From: Chloroflexota bacterium
Lineage (GTDB): Bacteria > Chloroflexota > Anaerolineae > CG2-30-64-16
Reading direction: 5' to 3'
Assembly (NCBI GenBank): GCA_026389845.1
Contig: JAPLHB010000144.1
Coordinates: 39,838-103,837, forward strand
Length of the DNA: 64,000 nucleotides
In this document: piece by piece, positions 25,905 to 34,102 of the stretch
Layout of the letters: the number at the start of each line of letters is the position of its first letter
How positions within the stretch are numbered: the first letter of the stretch is position 1
Position numbers and translations under genes: made by a program
The notes under the pieces: model-generated
What the model was told of the DNA's origin: nothing
What the model saw: only the letters and a program-made list of their open reading frames with translations
The model's database searches: none

Positions 25905-25934
25905 TTGGCCGATCCGCGACGCGTGGGCTACAAT
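25905..25934 (+). promoter_or_regulatory. Possible promoter of the SDR gene
   Basis: TTGGCC, 18 bp, TACAAT. A family D repeat (25935-25976) separates it from the start codon, as if inserted into the leader. Confidence 0.4.
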
Positions 25935-25976
25935 GCGAATCAGCAAATCAACAAATCAGCGAATGGCGAATCAACG
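25935..25976. repeat. Family D repeat in the SDR leader
   Basis: AATCAGCAAATCAACAAATC units. A related TTCCAATCTCCAATCTC block follows inside the gene (25984-26025). Confidence 0.85.
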
Positions 25977-27011
25977 ATGAACCAACCTTCCAGCTTCCAA
26001 TCTCCAATCTCTAATATCCAATACCCAGTTCTCATCACCGGCGTCACCGGCTTCATCGCTGGGCACCTGGCGGAGCGGCTGGTGCGCGAGGGGGTGCGCG
26101 TGCGCGGAACCGCGCGGCGACCGCAGACCTTCGGGGTTTCGGAAACCTCGAAGGTCTCGCGCGATATCGAAATTGTTCAGGCGGATCTCCTGGACGCCGA
26201 ATCGCTCCGGCGGGCGGCGGCGGGTTGTCGCGCGGTCGTCCATGCGGCCGCGTGGACCGGCGGGCCGGAGCTGTCGCCGGAGATGGCCTGGCGCACCAAC
26301 GTCGAGGGGACGGAGAATGTGCTCGCCGCGGCGCTGGCGGCCGGCGTCGAGCGGTTCGTCTACGTCAGCAGCGTGACGGTTTACGGGATGAACCGGGCGC
26401 GGCTGGTGGATGAATCCATGCCCACACCGCCGGTCAGCCAGCTCTACCCGGACAGCAAGATCGCGGCCGAGGCGGCGGTGCGGGCGTCGGGGCTGCCCTG
26501 GGTCATCGTCCGGCCCGCGTCCACCTACGGCCCGCGCGGGTCGGCGTGGACGGTGGGGCCGATCGAGCAGATCAAAGCTGGACGGTTAGTGCTGCTGGGC
26601 CGCGACGAGGGGGTGGTGACGCCCGGCTACATTGACAACGTGGTGGACGGCCTGTGGCTCACACTGACGCACTCGGCCGCGGTCGGCGAGACGTTCAACC
26701 TGTGCGACGACCGCGCCGTGACCTACCGCGAGTTTTACCTGGCCTATGCCCGGATGCTGGGTAGGAACAGCCTGCCGACCGTGCCGGCGTGGTTCGCGAC
26801 CCTCTCGCGCACGCTGCCGGCGAACCTGGCGCGGCGCATCCTGGGCCGGCCGGCGGTTGGGCGGTGGAGCCTGCACTTCCGGCGCAACCCGTCGCAGTTC
26901 AGCGTGGCGAAAGCGCAACGGGTGCTGGATTACGCGCCGAAGGTGGATTTCACAGAGGGGATGCGGCGGACGGAGACGTGGTTGGCCGCGGCGGGCCATC
27001 TGAAACGGTAA
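25977..27011 (+). CDS. NAD(P)-dependent epimerase/dehydratase (extended SDR)
   Basis: 344 aa from ATG 25977. The first 16 residues (SSFQSPISNIQYP) are repeat-derived. The Rossmann motif GVTGFIAGHLAERLVREG follows, then VYVSSVTVYGMNRA and the active-site tyrosine and lysine in QLYPDSKIAAE. Late motifs (WVIVRPASTYGPRG, PGYIDNVVDGL, GETFNLCDD) place it with 3-beta-HSD/dihydroflavonol-reductase-like SDRs. A second repeat-like stretch (ETSKVS, 26131-26161) lies in the first loop. Substrate unknown; it stands alone between the TIR gene (divergent) and a small membrane protein (convergent). Confidence 0.88.
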   Translation: MNQPSSFQSPISNIQYPVLITGVTGFIAGHLAERLVREGVRVRGTARRPQTFGVSETSKVSRDIEIVQADLLDAESLRRAAAGCRAVVHAAAWTGGPELSPEMAWRTNVEGTENVLAAALAAGVERFVYVSSVTVYGMNRARLVDESMPTPPVSQLYPDSKIAAEAAVRASGLPWVIVRPASTYGPRGSAWTVGPIEQIKAGRLVLLGRDEGVVTPGYIDNVVDGLWLTLTHSAAVGETFNLCDDRAVTYREFYLAYARMLGRNSLPTVPAWFATLSRTLPANLARRILGRPAVGRWSLHFRRNPSQFSVAKAQRVLDYAPKVDFTEGMRRTETWLAAAGHLKR

Positions 27012-27027
27012 GCTGTCGAACGGCCCT

Positions 27028-27297
27028 TCAATCGCTCGACTTGCGCCAGGCCGGCAGGCTGACTACGACAAAGGTGATAATCGCGAGCAGGGCAACCACC
27101 TGCAGGACGATGCGCTGGGTCTCGTCGGTTGACACGTCGTAGACTCGTCCCGGACAGACGCCCACAAGAGTACGACCCACATACCAGTGAATCTCGCACG
27201 GACCGGCCGGCCAGCTCAGGACGCCGGGCGCAAGAGGTCTGGCGTTGACTGATACCAGGAAGACGAACAGAAACAGAACGAGTAGTACGCGTTGCAT
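27028..27297 (-). CDS. Small two-helix membrane protein
   Basis: 89 aa. Residues 2-20 are a hydrophobic signal or first helix (RVLLVLFLFVFLVSV). A 45-residue segment outside the membrane carries two cysteines (GPCEIHW, GVCPGR), possibly a disulfide. A second helix is at about 64-83 and the end is basic (AWRKSSD). No family recognised. A good promoter lies exactly 6 nt before the ATG, which supports a real, leaderless gene. Confidence 0.55.
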   Translation of the reverse strand: MQRVLLVLFLFVFLVSVNARPLAPGVLSWPAGPCEIHWYVGRTLVGVCPGRVYDVSTDETQRIVLQVVALLAIITFVVVSLPAWRKSSD

Positions 27298-27303
27298 GAC
27301 GCA

Positions 27304-27332
27304 AGCATAGCACGCCGCTGCTGTCCGGTCAA
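27304..27332 (-). promoter_or_regulatory. Leaderless-type promoter of the small membrane protein
   Basis: Minus strand TTGACC, 17 bp, TATGCT, 6 nt, ATG 27297. Confidence 0.6.
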
Positions 27333-27377
27333 TGGGAAAACGGGGCCGTTTTTGCTGGCATACATATAACGATGGGT

Positions 27378-27406
27378 TTGCCGTCGGCGCGACTTTCCGT
27401 TATACT
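27378..27406 (+). promoter_or_regulatory. Leaderless-type promoter of mtaB
   Basis: TTGCCG, 17 bp, TATACT, then GATTCC and ATG 27413. The promoter pair here is divergent and back to back with that of the small membrane protein. Confidence 0.65.
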
Positions 27407-27412
27407 GATTCC

Positions 27413-28780
27413 ATGCGTATCTACCTGGAAACGTTGGGCTGCCGCTTGAACTACGCGGAAATGGCCGCGCTCGGCCGTCAACTGGCGGGCGCCGGGCACG
27501 AGCTGGCCGCATCGGCGGCCGAGGCGGACATGTGCGTGCTCAACTCGTGTACGGTCACGGCCGAGGCCGCGCGCCAGAGCCGCCAACTGGCCCGCCGCCT
27601 GGCGCGCGCCAACCCGGCCGGCCGCCTCATCGTCACCGGCTGCTACGCCACCCTGGAGGGCGAGGCTGTCGCCCAATTGCCCAACGTGGCCCTGGTCGTC
27701 GGGAATGCGCGCAAGGACGGGTTGCTGGCGTTGGTGCAGGAGCTGGGCGATCGGCAAAATGCAAAATGCAAATCGCAAATCGCAGTACCCAACACGCAAT
27801 ACGCCACACGCAACACGCAACACGCCCCCCGCACCCGAGCCTTCGTCAAAGTCCAGGACGGCTGCCGCAATCGCTGTACCTTCTGCATCGTGACCGTGGC
27901 GCGGGGAGACGAGCGCAGCCGGCCGATCGCCGAAATCGTGGCCGAGGTGAACGCGCTGCACGCCGAAGGGTACCAGGAGGCAGTGCTCACCGGCGTGCAT
28001 TTGGGCGGCTATGGGAGCGACCTGGGGTCAACCCCGGCTGCGCTGGTCGCCGCGCTGCTGACCGAGACGACCATCCCGCGCCTCCGGCTATCGTCACTGG
28101 AGCCGTTCGATTTGGCGCCGGACTTCTTCGACCTGTGGGGCACGAGCGCCGGCCGGTTGATGCCGCATCTGCACCTGCCGGCGCAGGCGGGCAGCGACGC
28201 GGTGCTGCGCCGCATGGCCCGCCGTAACCGCGTCGCCGATTTCGAGGCGTTGGTAGCCGCGGCGCGCGCCGCCATCCCCGGTCTGACGATCACCACCGAC
28301 CTGATCGCCGGCTTTCCGGGCGAAACCGAGGATGACTTCGCCCAGACGGTCGCCTTCGCCCGGCGGATCGGCTTTGCGCACCTGCACGTCTTCCCCTACT
28401 CGCCGCGAGAGGGCACGGCTGCGACGCGCTTCGCCGGCCAGGTGTCCGAAGCCGAGCGCAAGCGCCGCGCCCACGTTCTGGGTGATCTGGACGCCGAGTT
28501 GGGCGCGATCGTCCGGGCCTCATTTGTCGGTCAGACGCGGCCGGTGCTGTGGGAAAACAAGGAAGCAAGCCCGGTAGCCCCCTTCTGCCCCCCAATCCTG
28601 GGGGAAAATAACGCCCCCCAAAATTGGGGGGATGAGGGGGGGGTCTGGACCGGCCTGACCGACAACTACCTGCGCGTGTTGACCGCCGCGCCGGCCGGCA
28701 TGGATTTGCACAACCGCATCACCCCCGCGCGCCTGCTGCGAGTCGAAGGGGACGCGCTGTGGAGCATCATTGACGAATGA
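27413..28780 (+). CDS. mtaB: tRNA (N6-threonylcarbamoyladenosine37) methylthiotransferase MtaB
   Basis: 455 aa from ATG 27413. The N-terminal UPF0004 domain has its three cluster cysteines at C10, C46 (VLNSCTV) and C77 (TGCYA). The radical-SAM cysteines are C151, C155 and C158 (CRNRCTFC). LSSLEPFD, LHLPAQAGSDAVLRRMARR and TDLIAGFPGET are typical of the MtaB branch. The enzyme adds a methylthio group to t6A37 of tRNAs reading ANN codons. Two insertions are repeat-derived and in frame: residues about 115-140 (family E then B), between the N-terminal and radical-SAM domains, and about 382-412 (CCCCCCAATC-type) in the TRAM domain. Confidence 0.9.
   Translation: MRIYLETLGCRLNYAEMAALGRQLAGAGHELAASAAEADMCVLNSCTVTAEAARQSRQLARRLARANPAGRLIVTGCYATLEGEAVAQLPNVALVVGNARKDGLLALVQELGDRQNAKCKSQIAVPNTQYATRNTQHAPRTRAFVKVQDGCRNRCTFCIVTVARGDERSRPIAEIVAEVNALHAEGYQEAVLTGVHLGGYGSDLGSTPAALVAALLTETTIPRLRLSSLEPFDLAPDFFDLWGTSAGRLMPHLHLPAQAGSDAVLRRMARRNRVADFEALVAAARAAIPGLTITTDLIAGFPGETEDDFAQTVAFARRIGFAHLHVFPYSPREGTAATRFAGQVSEAERKRRAHVLGDLDAELGAIVRASFVGQTRPVLWENKEASPVAPFCPPILGENNAPQNWGDEGGVWTGLTDNYLRVLTAAPAGMDLHNRITPARLLRVEGDALWSIIDE
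27755..27832. repeat. In-frame families E and B inside mtaB
   Basis: GCAAAATGCAAAATGCAAATC then CACGCAATACGCCACACGC units. Confidence 0.9.
28558..28650. repeat. In-frame CCCCCCAAxxTGGGGG repeat inside the mtaB TRAM domain
   Basis: TGCCCCCCAATCCTGGGGGA and CCCCCCAAAATTGGGGGG: two overlapping palindromes. Confidence 0.85.
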
Positions 28781-28792
28781 CCCACGCTGGAT

Positions 28793-28838
28793 GACGGGGG
28801 ATGACGGGGGATGGGTATCCGTCGTTCGTCGTTCGTCC
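28793..28838. repeat. Short repeat ahead of yqeY
   Basis: GATGACGGGGGATGACGGGGG followed by family A (GTCGTTCGTCGTTCGTCC). Confidence 0.8.
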
Positions 28839-28857
28839 ACCACAAGGAGAAACTCAA

Positions 28858-29307
28858 ATGACCCTGGAAGAACGACTGAACGCCGATCTCCATGACGCCA
28901 TGCGCGCCAACGATCAGACGCGCAAGCTGGCGATTCGGGCCGTGAAGACAGCCGTCACCGAAGCGAAGGTCTCTGGAACTGAGGCCCGCACCCTCAGCGA
29001 CGCCGACGTGCTGGCGATCATCGGCAAGCAAGTCAAGCAGCGCCGTGACAGCATCATCGAATTCGCCAAGGGCGGCCGGCAGGATTTGATCGCCCAAGAA
29101 GAAGCTGAGATCGCTGTCCTGGAAGTCTACCTGCCCAAGCAACTCACCGAGGCCGAAATCCGCGCGCGCGCGCAGGCTGTCATCGCCGAGCTGGGCGTGA
29201 GCGACATGAAGGGCCTCGGCCCGGTGATGAAGCGCCTCACCTCCGAGCTGCGCGGGATCGCGGATGGGCAGGTGGTGAACCGGGTGGTCCGGGAATTGTT
29301 GGGGTAG
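28858..29307 (+). CDS. GatB/YqeY domain protein
   Basis: 149 aa from ATG 28858 (AAGGAG). It is the usual single-domain YqeY protein (TLEERLNADLHDAMRANDQTR, AIIGKQVKQRRDSI, VLEVYLPKQLTEAEI), related to the tRNA-binding tail of GatB. Often found with S21 or DNA primase genes; here it lies 5 nt before the HD-domain gene and probably shares its transcript. Exact role unknown; a tRNA-linked function is assumed for the family. Confidence 0.9.
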   Translation: MTLEERLNADLHDAMRANDQTRKLAIRAVKTAVTEAKVSGTEARTLSDADVLAIIGKQVKQRRDSIIEFAKGGRQDLIAQEEAEIAVLEVYLPKQLTEAEIRARAQAVIAELGVSDMKGLGPVMKRLTSELRGIADGQVVNRVVRELLG

Positions 29308-29312
29308 TCCTG

Positions 29313-31517
29313 ATGACCTCCCAGGACATTCCCTGGCGAGCGCGCGAGCGTGCGCTGGCGCTCTGGCTTATCACGGTGCTGCTGAGTATCGTGGTCCTGG
29401 TCGTGCGTCTGCCGTTCAGCGGTCAAGTGACGTTGGTGGTGGGCGATGTCGCGGCGACCGACGTGGTGGCCCAGCGGCAGATCACTTACGTCAGCGACAT
29501 CCTCACCCAGCAGCGCCGCGATCTGGCGGCCAACGCCATGCCGGACGTCTACGACCCAATCCAGGCGCGCATCGGCCGGCAGCAGTTGACCGTCGCCAGC
29601 CAGCTCCTTGACTTCATCGGTACGGTGCGAAGCGATCCCTACGCCGATCTGCCCACCAAAGCGACCTATCTGCACGCGTTGAAAGGGGTAGACCTGCCGC
29701 CGGAGGTGATCAGCCGGACGCTGGCCTTGAGCGGCCCGGCGTGGGATCGCGTGGCGGATGAGACGCAGGTGGTGCTCGAACGGGCCATGCGCGAGGAAAT
29801 CCGGGACAACACCGTGACCGACGAGCGCCGCAAGGTGCCCGCGCGGGTGCGGCTGGATCTTTCCGACGAGGATGCCGCCATCGTCACCGCGATCGTGGAA
29901 GACCTGCTGGTTCCCAACAGCTTCTTCAACGCCGAGAAGACCGAGCAGCGCCGCCAACAGGCCCGCGAGCGGGTAGAGCCGGCCACGACCAACGTCGAGC
30001 GCAACGAGGTGATCTTGCGCGCAGGCGACATCGTCAGCCCGCTGGACATCGAGGCGCTGGAGGCGTTGGGGCTGCGCCAGACCACTTGGTCATGGGAAGA
30101 CGTGCGGGCCGTGGCTGCGTTCGTGCTGCTCCTGGCGCTGGTGCTTCTCTACTATCTGTGGCGGCAAGAGCCGCAGCTCTGGCTGACGCGGCATGAGCCG
30201 TTCATCCTGGCCCTGGGCGTGCTGACCTTCCTTATCAGCGCGAAAGCGCTCGTGCCCGGCCACACGCTCTTTCCCTACCTCTTCCCTTACGCCGCACTGC
30301 CCATGCTCCTGGCGATCCTGATCAACCAACGCGTGGCCCTGGCGACTGCCAGCCTGTTTGTTTTGGTGATCGGCTGGCTGACGGGCGGCAGCGTGGAGCT
30401 GATGACGTATACGCTCGTCGGATCGCTGCTCGGCACGCTCAAGCTGCGCCGGGGCGAACGGCTAGCCAGCTTTGCCTGGGCCGCGGCCTACGTGATGTCC
30501 GCCAACCTGGCGATCGTGGGAGTGTTTCGTCTGGCGGCCGGCAAGTGGGATCCCCGCGGCCTGGCCGAATTGGCGGCCATGGCGTTGTCCAACGGCCTGG
30601 TCACTCTGACCGTGACGCTGGTCGGCATCTACCTGGTAGGGGCGGTGTTAGGCATCGTCACGCCGCTGCAACTGATCGAGATCTCGCGGCCCACGCATCC
30701 GCTGCTGCGTCAGCTCCTGCTGAAGGCCTCCGGCACCTACCATCACACCCTGATCGTCAGCAACATGGCCGAGCGCGCAGCCGAAGCCATCGGCGCGGAT
30801 GCCCTGCTAACGCGCGTCGGCGCGTACTACCACGACGTCGGCAAAACGATCCGACCCTATTTCTTTATCGAAAACCGCACGGAGAGCGCGGATCCGCACG
30901 CGCGGCTCGACCCCTACACCAGCTCCCAAATCATCATCAGCCACGTGCGAGACGGCATCGAGTTGGCGCGCAAATACCGGCTGCCGCAGCGGATCATTGA
31001 CTTCATCCCCGAACATCATGGGACGCTGCTGGCCGCCTACTTCTACCACCAGGCGGTCAAACAAGCCGGCTCGCCCGATGAGGTGGACAAAGTACAGTTT
31101 CGTTACCCCGGCCCCCGGCCGCGGACCCGTGAGACCGCGATTACCATGCTGGCCGACGGCGCCGAGGCGACCGTCCGCTCCAAGCGCCCCGCGTCGATCG
31201 AGGAGATGGAACAGATTGTCGCCGAAAGCATCCAAAACCGGATGCTCTCCGGCCAATTGGATGACTGTCCGTTGACCCTGGCCGATCTGCAAGGGATCCG
31301 CAAGGCGTTCGTGGACGTCCTGCGCGGCCTGCATCACCCGCGCATCACCTACCCGACCGAGATTCTGCCCACCGCGGCAGCCGCCTTAGATGCCGACGCG
31401 CTCGGATCGTCGGCCGGCGTAGCCCCGCCGCCAAAAGAGCTTACCGCGCCGCCGAAGGAGCGACCGGGCGAAGCGAAGCCGGCCAAAGAGCGGTCGGGCG
31501 CGACGCGCGCGTTCTAG
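29313..31517 (+). CDS. PgpH-like 7TM receptor with HD phosphohydrolase domain
   Basis: 734 aa. One N-terminal helix (about 15-33), an extracytoplasmic 7TMR-HDED domain (about 40-260), a seven-helix block (about 265-465) and a cytoplasmic HD domain. The HD motifs are YHHTLIVSNMAERAAEAI, YYHDVGK (His-Asp pair) and PEHHGTLLAAYFYHQA. This is the architecture of PgpH, the c-di-AMP phosphodiesterase, so signalling linked to potassium or osmotic balance is likely. The tail after residue 700 is Ala/Pro/Lys-rich (PPKELTAPPKERPGEAKPAKE), with no known motif. Confidence 0.9.
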   Translation: MTSQDIPWRARERALALWLITVLLSIVVLVVRLPFSGQVTLVVGDVAATDVVAQRQITYVSDILTQQRRDLAANAMPDVYDPIQARIGRQQLTVASQLLDFIGTVRSDPYADLPTKATYLHALKGVDLPPEVISRTLALSGPAWDRVADETQVVLERAMREEIRDNTVTDERRKVPARVRLDLSDEDAAIVTAIVEDLLVPNSFFNAEKTEQRRQQARERVEPATTNVERNEVILRAGDIVSPLDIEALEALGLRQTTWSWEDVRAVAAFVLLLALVLLYYLWRQEPQLWLTRHEPFILALGVLTFLISAKALVPGHTLFPYLFPYAALPMLLAILINQRVALATASLFVLVIGWLTGGSVELMTYTLVGSLLGTLKLRRGERLASFAWAAAYVMSANLAIVGVFRLAAGKWDPRGLAELAAMALSNGLVTLTVTLVGIYLVGAVLGIVTPLQLIEISRPTHPLLRQLLLKASGTYHHTLIVSNMAERAAEAIGADALLTRVGAYYHDVGKTIRPYFFIENRTESADPHARLDPYTSSQIIISHVRDGIELARKYRLPQRIIDFIPEHHGTLLAAYFYHQAVKQAGSPDEVDKVQFRYPGPRPRTRETAITMLADGAEATVRSKRPASIEEMEQIVAESIQNRMLSGQLDDCPLTLADLQGIRKAFVDVLRGLHHPRITYPTEILPTAAAALDADALGSSAGVAPPPKELTAPPKERPGEAKPAKERSGATRAF

Positions 31518-31521
31518 CAAA

Positions 31522-33282
31522 ATGATCGTAAAAACCCTGTTTCTTCACCCACTTGGTCCGGCGTGCGTGCTGTCCCTGGCCGGTCTGCTCCTCGGCGTTG
31601 CCGATCGCCTGACCGGATGGCAGGCCGCGCAACGCCAGGCGCGGCTGCTGGCTTACGGCCGGCTGGCGTGGTCGCTCGTCGCCGTGGCCGGCGCGATGGC
31701 GGTCATGGTCATCTTACGGCTGCCGCCGGTACACGGAGGGCTGCGCTGGGTCTGGCAGCCCTTGACGGTGGCCGGCAGCGCGCTCGAATGGCGGCTGGAT
31801 GGCTGGAACTGGCTGGCAGGCTTGTTGATTCTGCTTCTGACCGCCACCGTGTTGTTGCTGGACGACACCGCCGCCACTCGCACCGGCGGCCTCCTGAGCG
31901 ACAGCCGAAGGACGCCGGCCAGCGCGATGCGAACGTTGTGGCTGGGCGCCGCGGCCCTGGCCTTCGTGTTCTCCGCTAACGTGATCACGCTGGCCGTCTG
32001 CGCGCTGCTCCTGGATGGCGCTTTGGCGCTGCGTCTGCAACCGGAGCGGAGCAGGGACCCGGCCGGCCGCGCCTGGGTCTTCCTCAGCGTCACGGGTTGG
32101 CTTCTGCTCAGCCTGCTGGTTCTCTTGGCCGAGGACGGCATCCGCGAGCCGTTGACTGGCGGGACGTTCAGCGGCATCGAGTTGGGCCTGCTCTGGTTGG
32201 TCGCGCTGATCCGGGCCGGCGTTTATCCACTGCATTTCTGGCTCATCGGCTCCGATCAACCGGCCGCGCAGACATCGGCTGTACTTTCGCCCGATGCGGT
32301 CGCCTTGCACCTGATCGTCCCGACCACCGGCCTGTGGCTGTTGGGGCGGGTGTACGAGGCGGCCGGGCCGCAGTGGCTGCACCGGCCGGAGTGGGCGGCG
32401 TTGGGCGCGTTGGCCTTGCTGGGGACCGCGCTGGTCGCCTGGGTGGCCGAGGACGAAAGCTGGCGGTGGCGTTGGATCGCGCTCAACCGGGCCAGCCTGG
32501 TGGTCATGGCGGCCTACGTGGCCGAGACGGCCGGGCCGTCGGCGTTGGTGTGGTCGCTGGTGACGTTCAGCCTGGGGAGCGCACTGTTGGCCGCAGGGCA
32601 GGCCATCCGCGCGCACTGGAACTGGCGGCTGCCGGTCTGGGTGGCTGCGCTGGCGCTTTGGGGCTTCCCCGGCACGCCCGGCTTCCTGGCTCGCACGGTG
32701 CTGACGCTGGGCGTGCCGACCGACCCTTCGCTCCACTCAGGGCAGGCTCTGGCCGTGGCCGTGCCACTGTTCGCCATCATCCTGATCGCCGAGACCTTGC
32801 TGGCGGCAGCGTTGTGGCAGGCGGCCGTCGGCGGCGAGACAGCGACCGACACCAGGCCGGCCGGCGTGGTCGTCGTCCGTCTGAGCCTGGCGTTGGGGCT
32901 GCTGGCGGCGCCGGTGCTCGCCTGGGGCCTGGCTCCCGTGCAACTGGCCGCCCTGGCGGGCTTGCGCGCCGGCGAAACGTTCCCGGCGTTGCCGTGGCTG
33001 CTTGTCCACGTGCGGCGCTCAATCTGGATCGGATTGATCCTTTCGGGTGTGGCCGGCGCGGTTCTAGGACTGTATCGTGAGCGAATTTTCGCCCAGATGC
33101 GCGGCTGGCAGCGGGGCATTACCGCCGTCGTCAGTCTGGAGTGGCTCTATCGGGCCGCCGGGGCCGGGCTGGCGCTGGCGGGCAGCGGGCTGCAATACTT
33201 CGCCACGCTGGGCGAAGGAGAAGGCTATCTGGGATGGCTGGCGCTGGCCGCAGTCATTCTGTGGGTGCTATTACGTGGGTAG
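31522..33282 (+). CDS. NuoL/M/N-like (MrpD-like) proton-antiporter membrane protein
   Basis: 586 aa, about 14 helices, beginning 4 nt after the HD gene. The segment ELGLLWLVALIRAGVYPLHFWLIGSDQPAAQTSAVLSP corresponds to the helix 7/8 region of complex I antiporter subunits (YPFHFWLPDA in classic members). The central lysine or glutamate positions are poorly conserved. It is a lone subunit with no other nuo or mrp gene nearby, so it may be a stand-alone or orphan module. PTDPSLHSGQALAVA (about 402-414) comes from a CACTCAGGGCAGGC-type repeat. The TAG stop belongs to a family G repeat. Confidence 0.75.
   Translation: MIVKTLFLHPLGPACVLSLAGLLLGVADRLTGWQAAQRQARLLAYGRLAWSLVAVAGAMAVMVILRLPPVHGGLRWVWQPLTVAGSALEWRLDGWNWLAGLLILLLTATVLLLDDTAATRTGGLLSDSRRTPASAMRTLWLGAAALAFVFSANVITLAVCALLLDGALALRLQPERSRDPAGRAWVFLSVTGWLLLSLLVLLAEDGIREPLTGGTFSGIELGLLWLVALIRAGVYPLHFWLIGSDQPAAQTSAVLSPDAVALHLIVPTTGLWLLGRVYEAAGPQWLHRPEWAALGALALLGTALVAWVAEDESWRWRWIALNRASLVVMAAYVAETAGPSALVWSLVTFSLGSALLAAGQAIRAHWNWRLPVWVAALALWGFPGTPGFLARTVLTLGVPTDPSLHSGQALAVAVPLFAIILIAETLLAAALWQAAVGGETATDTRPAGVVVVRLSLALGLLAAPVLAWGLAPVQLAALAGLRAGETFPALPWLLVHVRRSIWIGLILSGVAGAVLGLYRERIFAQMRGWQRGITAVVSLEWLYRAAGAGLALAGSGLQYFATLGEGEGYLGWLALAAVILWVLLRG
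32722..32752. repeat. In-frame repeat fragment (CTTCGCTCCACTCAGGGCAGG)
   Basis: Matches the inner part of the MITE-like elements (CCTTCGACTGCGCTCAGGGC in R2). Confidence 0.7.
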
Positions 33283-33329
33283 GGGCGACCCTTGCGGTCG
33301 TCCAGGGCAGGTGCAAGACCTGCCCCTAC
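33279..33329. repeat. Family G repeat supplying stop codons to two convergent genes
   Basis: The left end GTAGGGGCG contains the TAG (33280-33282) of the antiporter-like gene. The right end GCCCCTAC, read on the minus strand, contains the TAG (33328-33326) of the acyltransferase gene. The core has CGACCCTTGCGGTCG and AGGTGCAAGACCT palindromes. Confidence 0.85.
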
Positions 33330-34102
33330 GGTGGGGTGTACAGCCCGCGTGCGGCCGGTGGTAGCAACGCGGCGATAGCCGACATCACCTCGGTCTTGAT
33401 CCGGTCATCTTCGTCGCGTCGATCCTCGCCGGACCGGGCCGCCAGCCGATAGGGCTGGCCGAAGCGAACCCGCAGCGCGCCGTGTTCCTCGCATAGGCCG
33501 GCGGGCACGATTGGCGCGCCGGCCGCCAGCCGCAGCAGAAAGCGCCCGGCCCCACGTGGCGGCTTGATCAGCACGTCTTCCCCTTGGCCCTCGGGCGCGA
33601 TCCCTAGCGCGCCGCCCCCGATGAACAACGTCTCGACCTCCCGCAAGATCTGGCGCACGGCCGTGGCGCGACGCGCCAGCTCGCGATCATCTGGCGGCAT
33701 CGGTAGGAAGCCCCAGACGCGCGCGGCGCGGCCGAAGAGCCAGCGCGTCAGCGGCGTGAGCGTGACGCTGCGCAGGCGATCGAGGTAGTACCATTCGCTC
33801 GTCACCAGCCAGACCGGGTCCACGCCGCGGCGGCAGGCCACGGCGGTGAAGACCAGCGCCGTGCCCCACCACGCGCCCAGGCCGGGCCGGCAGTAGTGGT
33901 TCTGGGTGACCAGCAACGGGCCGGTGAGAGGGATGGCTTCGATCCCTTCGATGTGCGGGGGAACGGGAGCCGCGGCCAGGACGCGCGCCATGTCGGCGGA
34001 GCAGAGGGCGCGCCGGCCGGCCAGGATGCGCCGCGCACCGAGCAGCCGCACGCGCCAGGGAACAACGTAGCTCGGAGCGACAAAACCCGGGTTACTTCCC
34101 AA
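33326..34102 (-). CDS. PlsC-like acyltransferase with atypical HX4D motif
   Basis: 258 aa from TTG 34102, which overlaps the end of nfo by 11 nt; no better start is visible upstream of the core. QNHYCRPGLGAWW occupies the place of the NHxxxxD catalytic block, but the aspartate is replaced (HYCRPG). The second block GIAPEGQGED keeps the EG pair. Members of the family esterify lysophosphatidate or related acceptors. Here activity is uncertain because of the missing Asp; it may be a divergent branch with another chemistry. Membrane-associated (one hydrophobic segment). The stop is in a family G repeat. Confidence 0.75.
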   Translation of the reverse strand: MGSNPGFVAPSYVVPWRVRLLGARRILAGRRALCSADMARVLAAAPVPPHIEGIEAIPLTGPLLVTQNHYCRPGLGAWWGTALVFTAVACRRGVDPVWLVTSEWYYLDRLRSVTLTPLTRWLFGRAARVWGFLPMPPDDRELARRATAVRQILREVETLFIGGGALGIAPEGQGEDVLIKPPRGAGRFLLRLAAGAPIVPAGLCEEHGALRVRFGQPYRLAARSGEDRRDEDDRIKTEVMSAIAALLPPAARGLYTPP

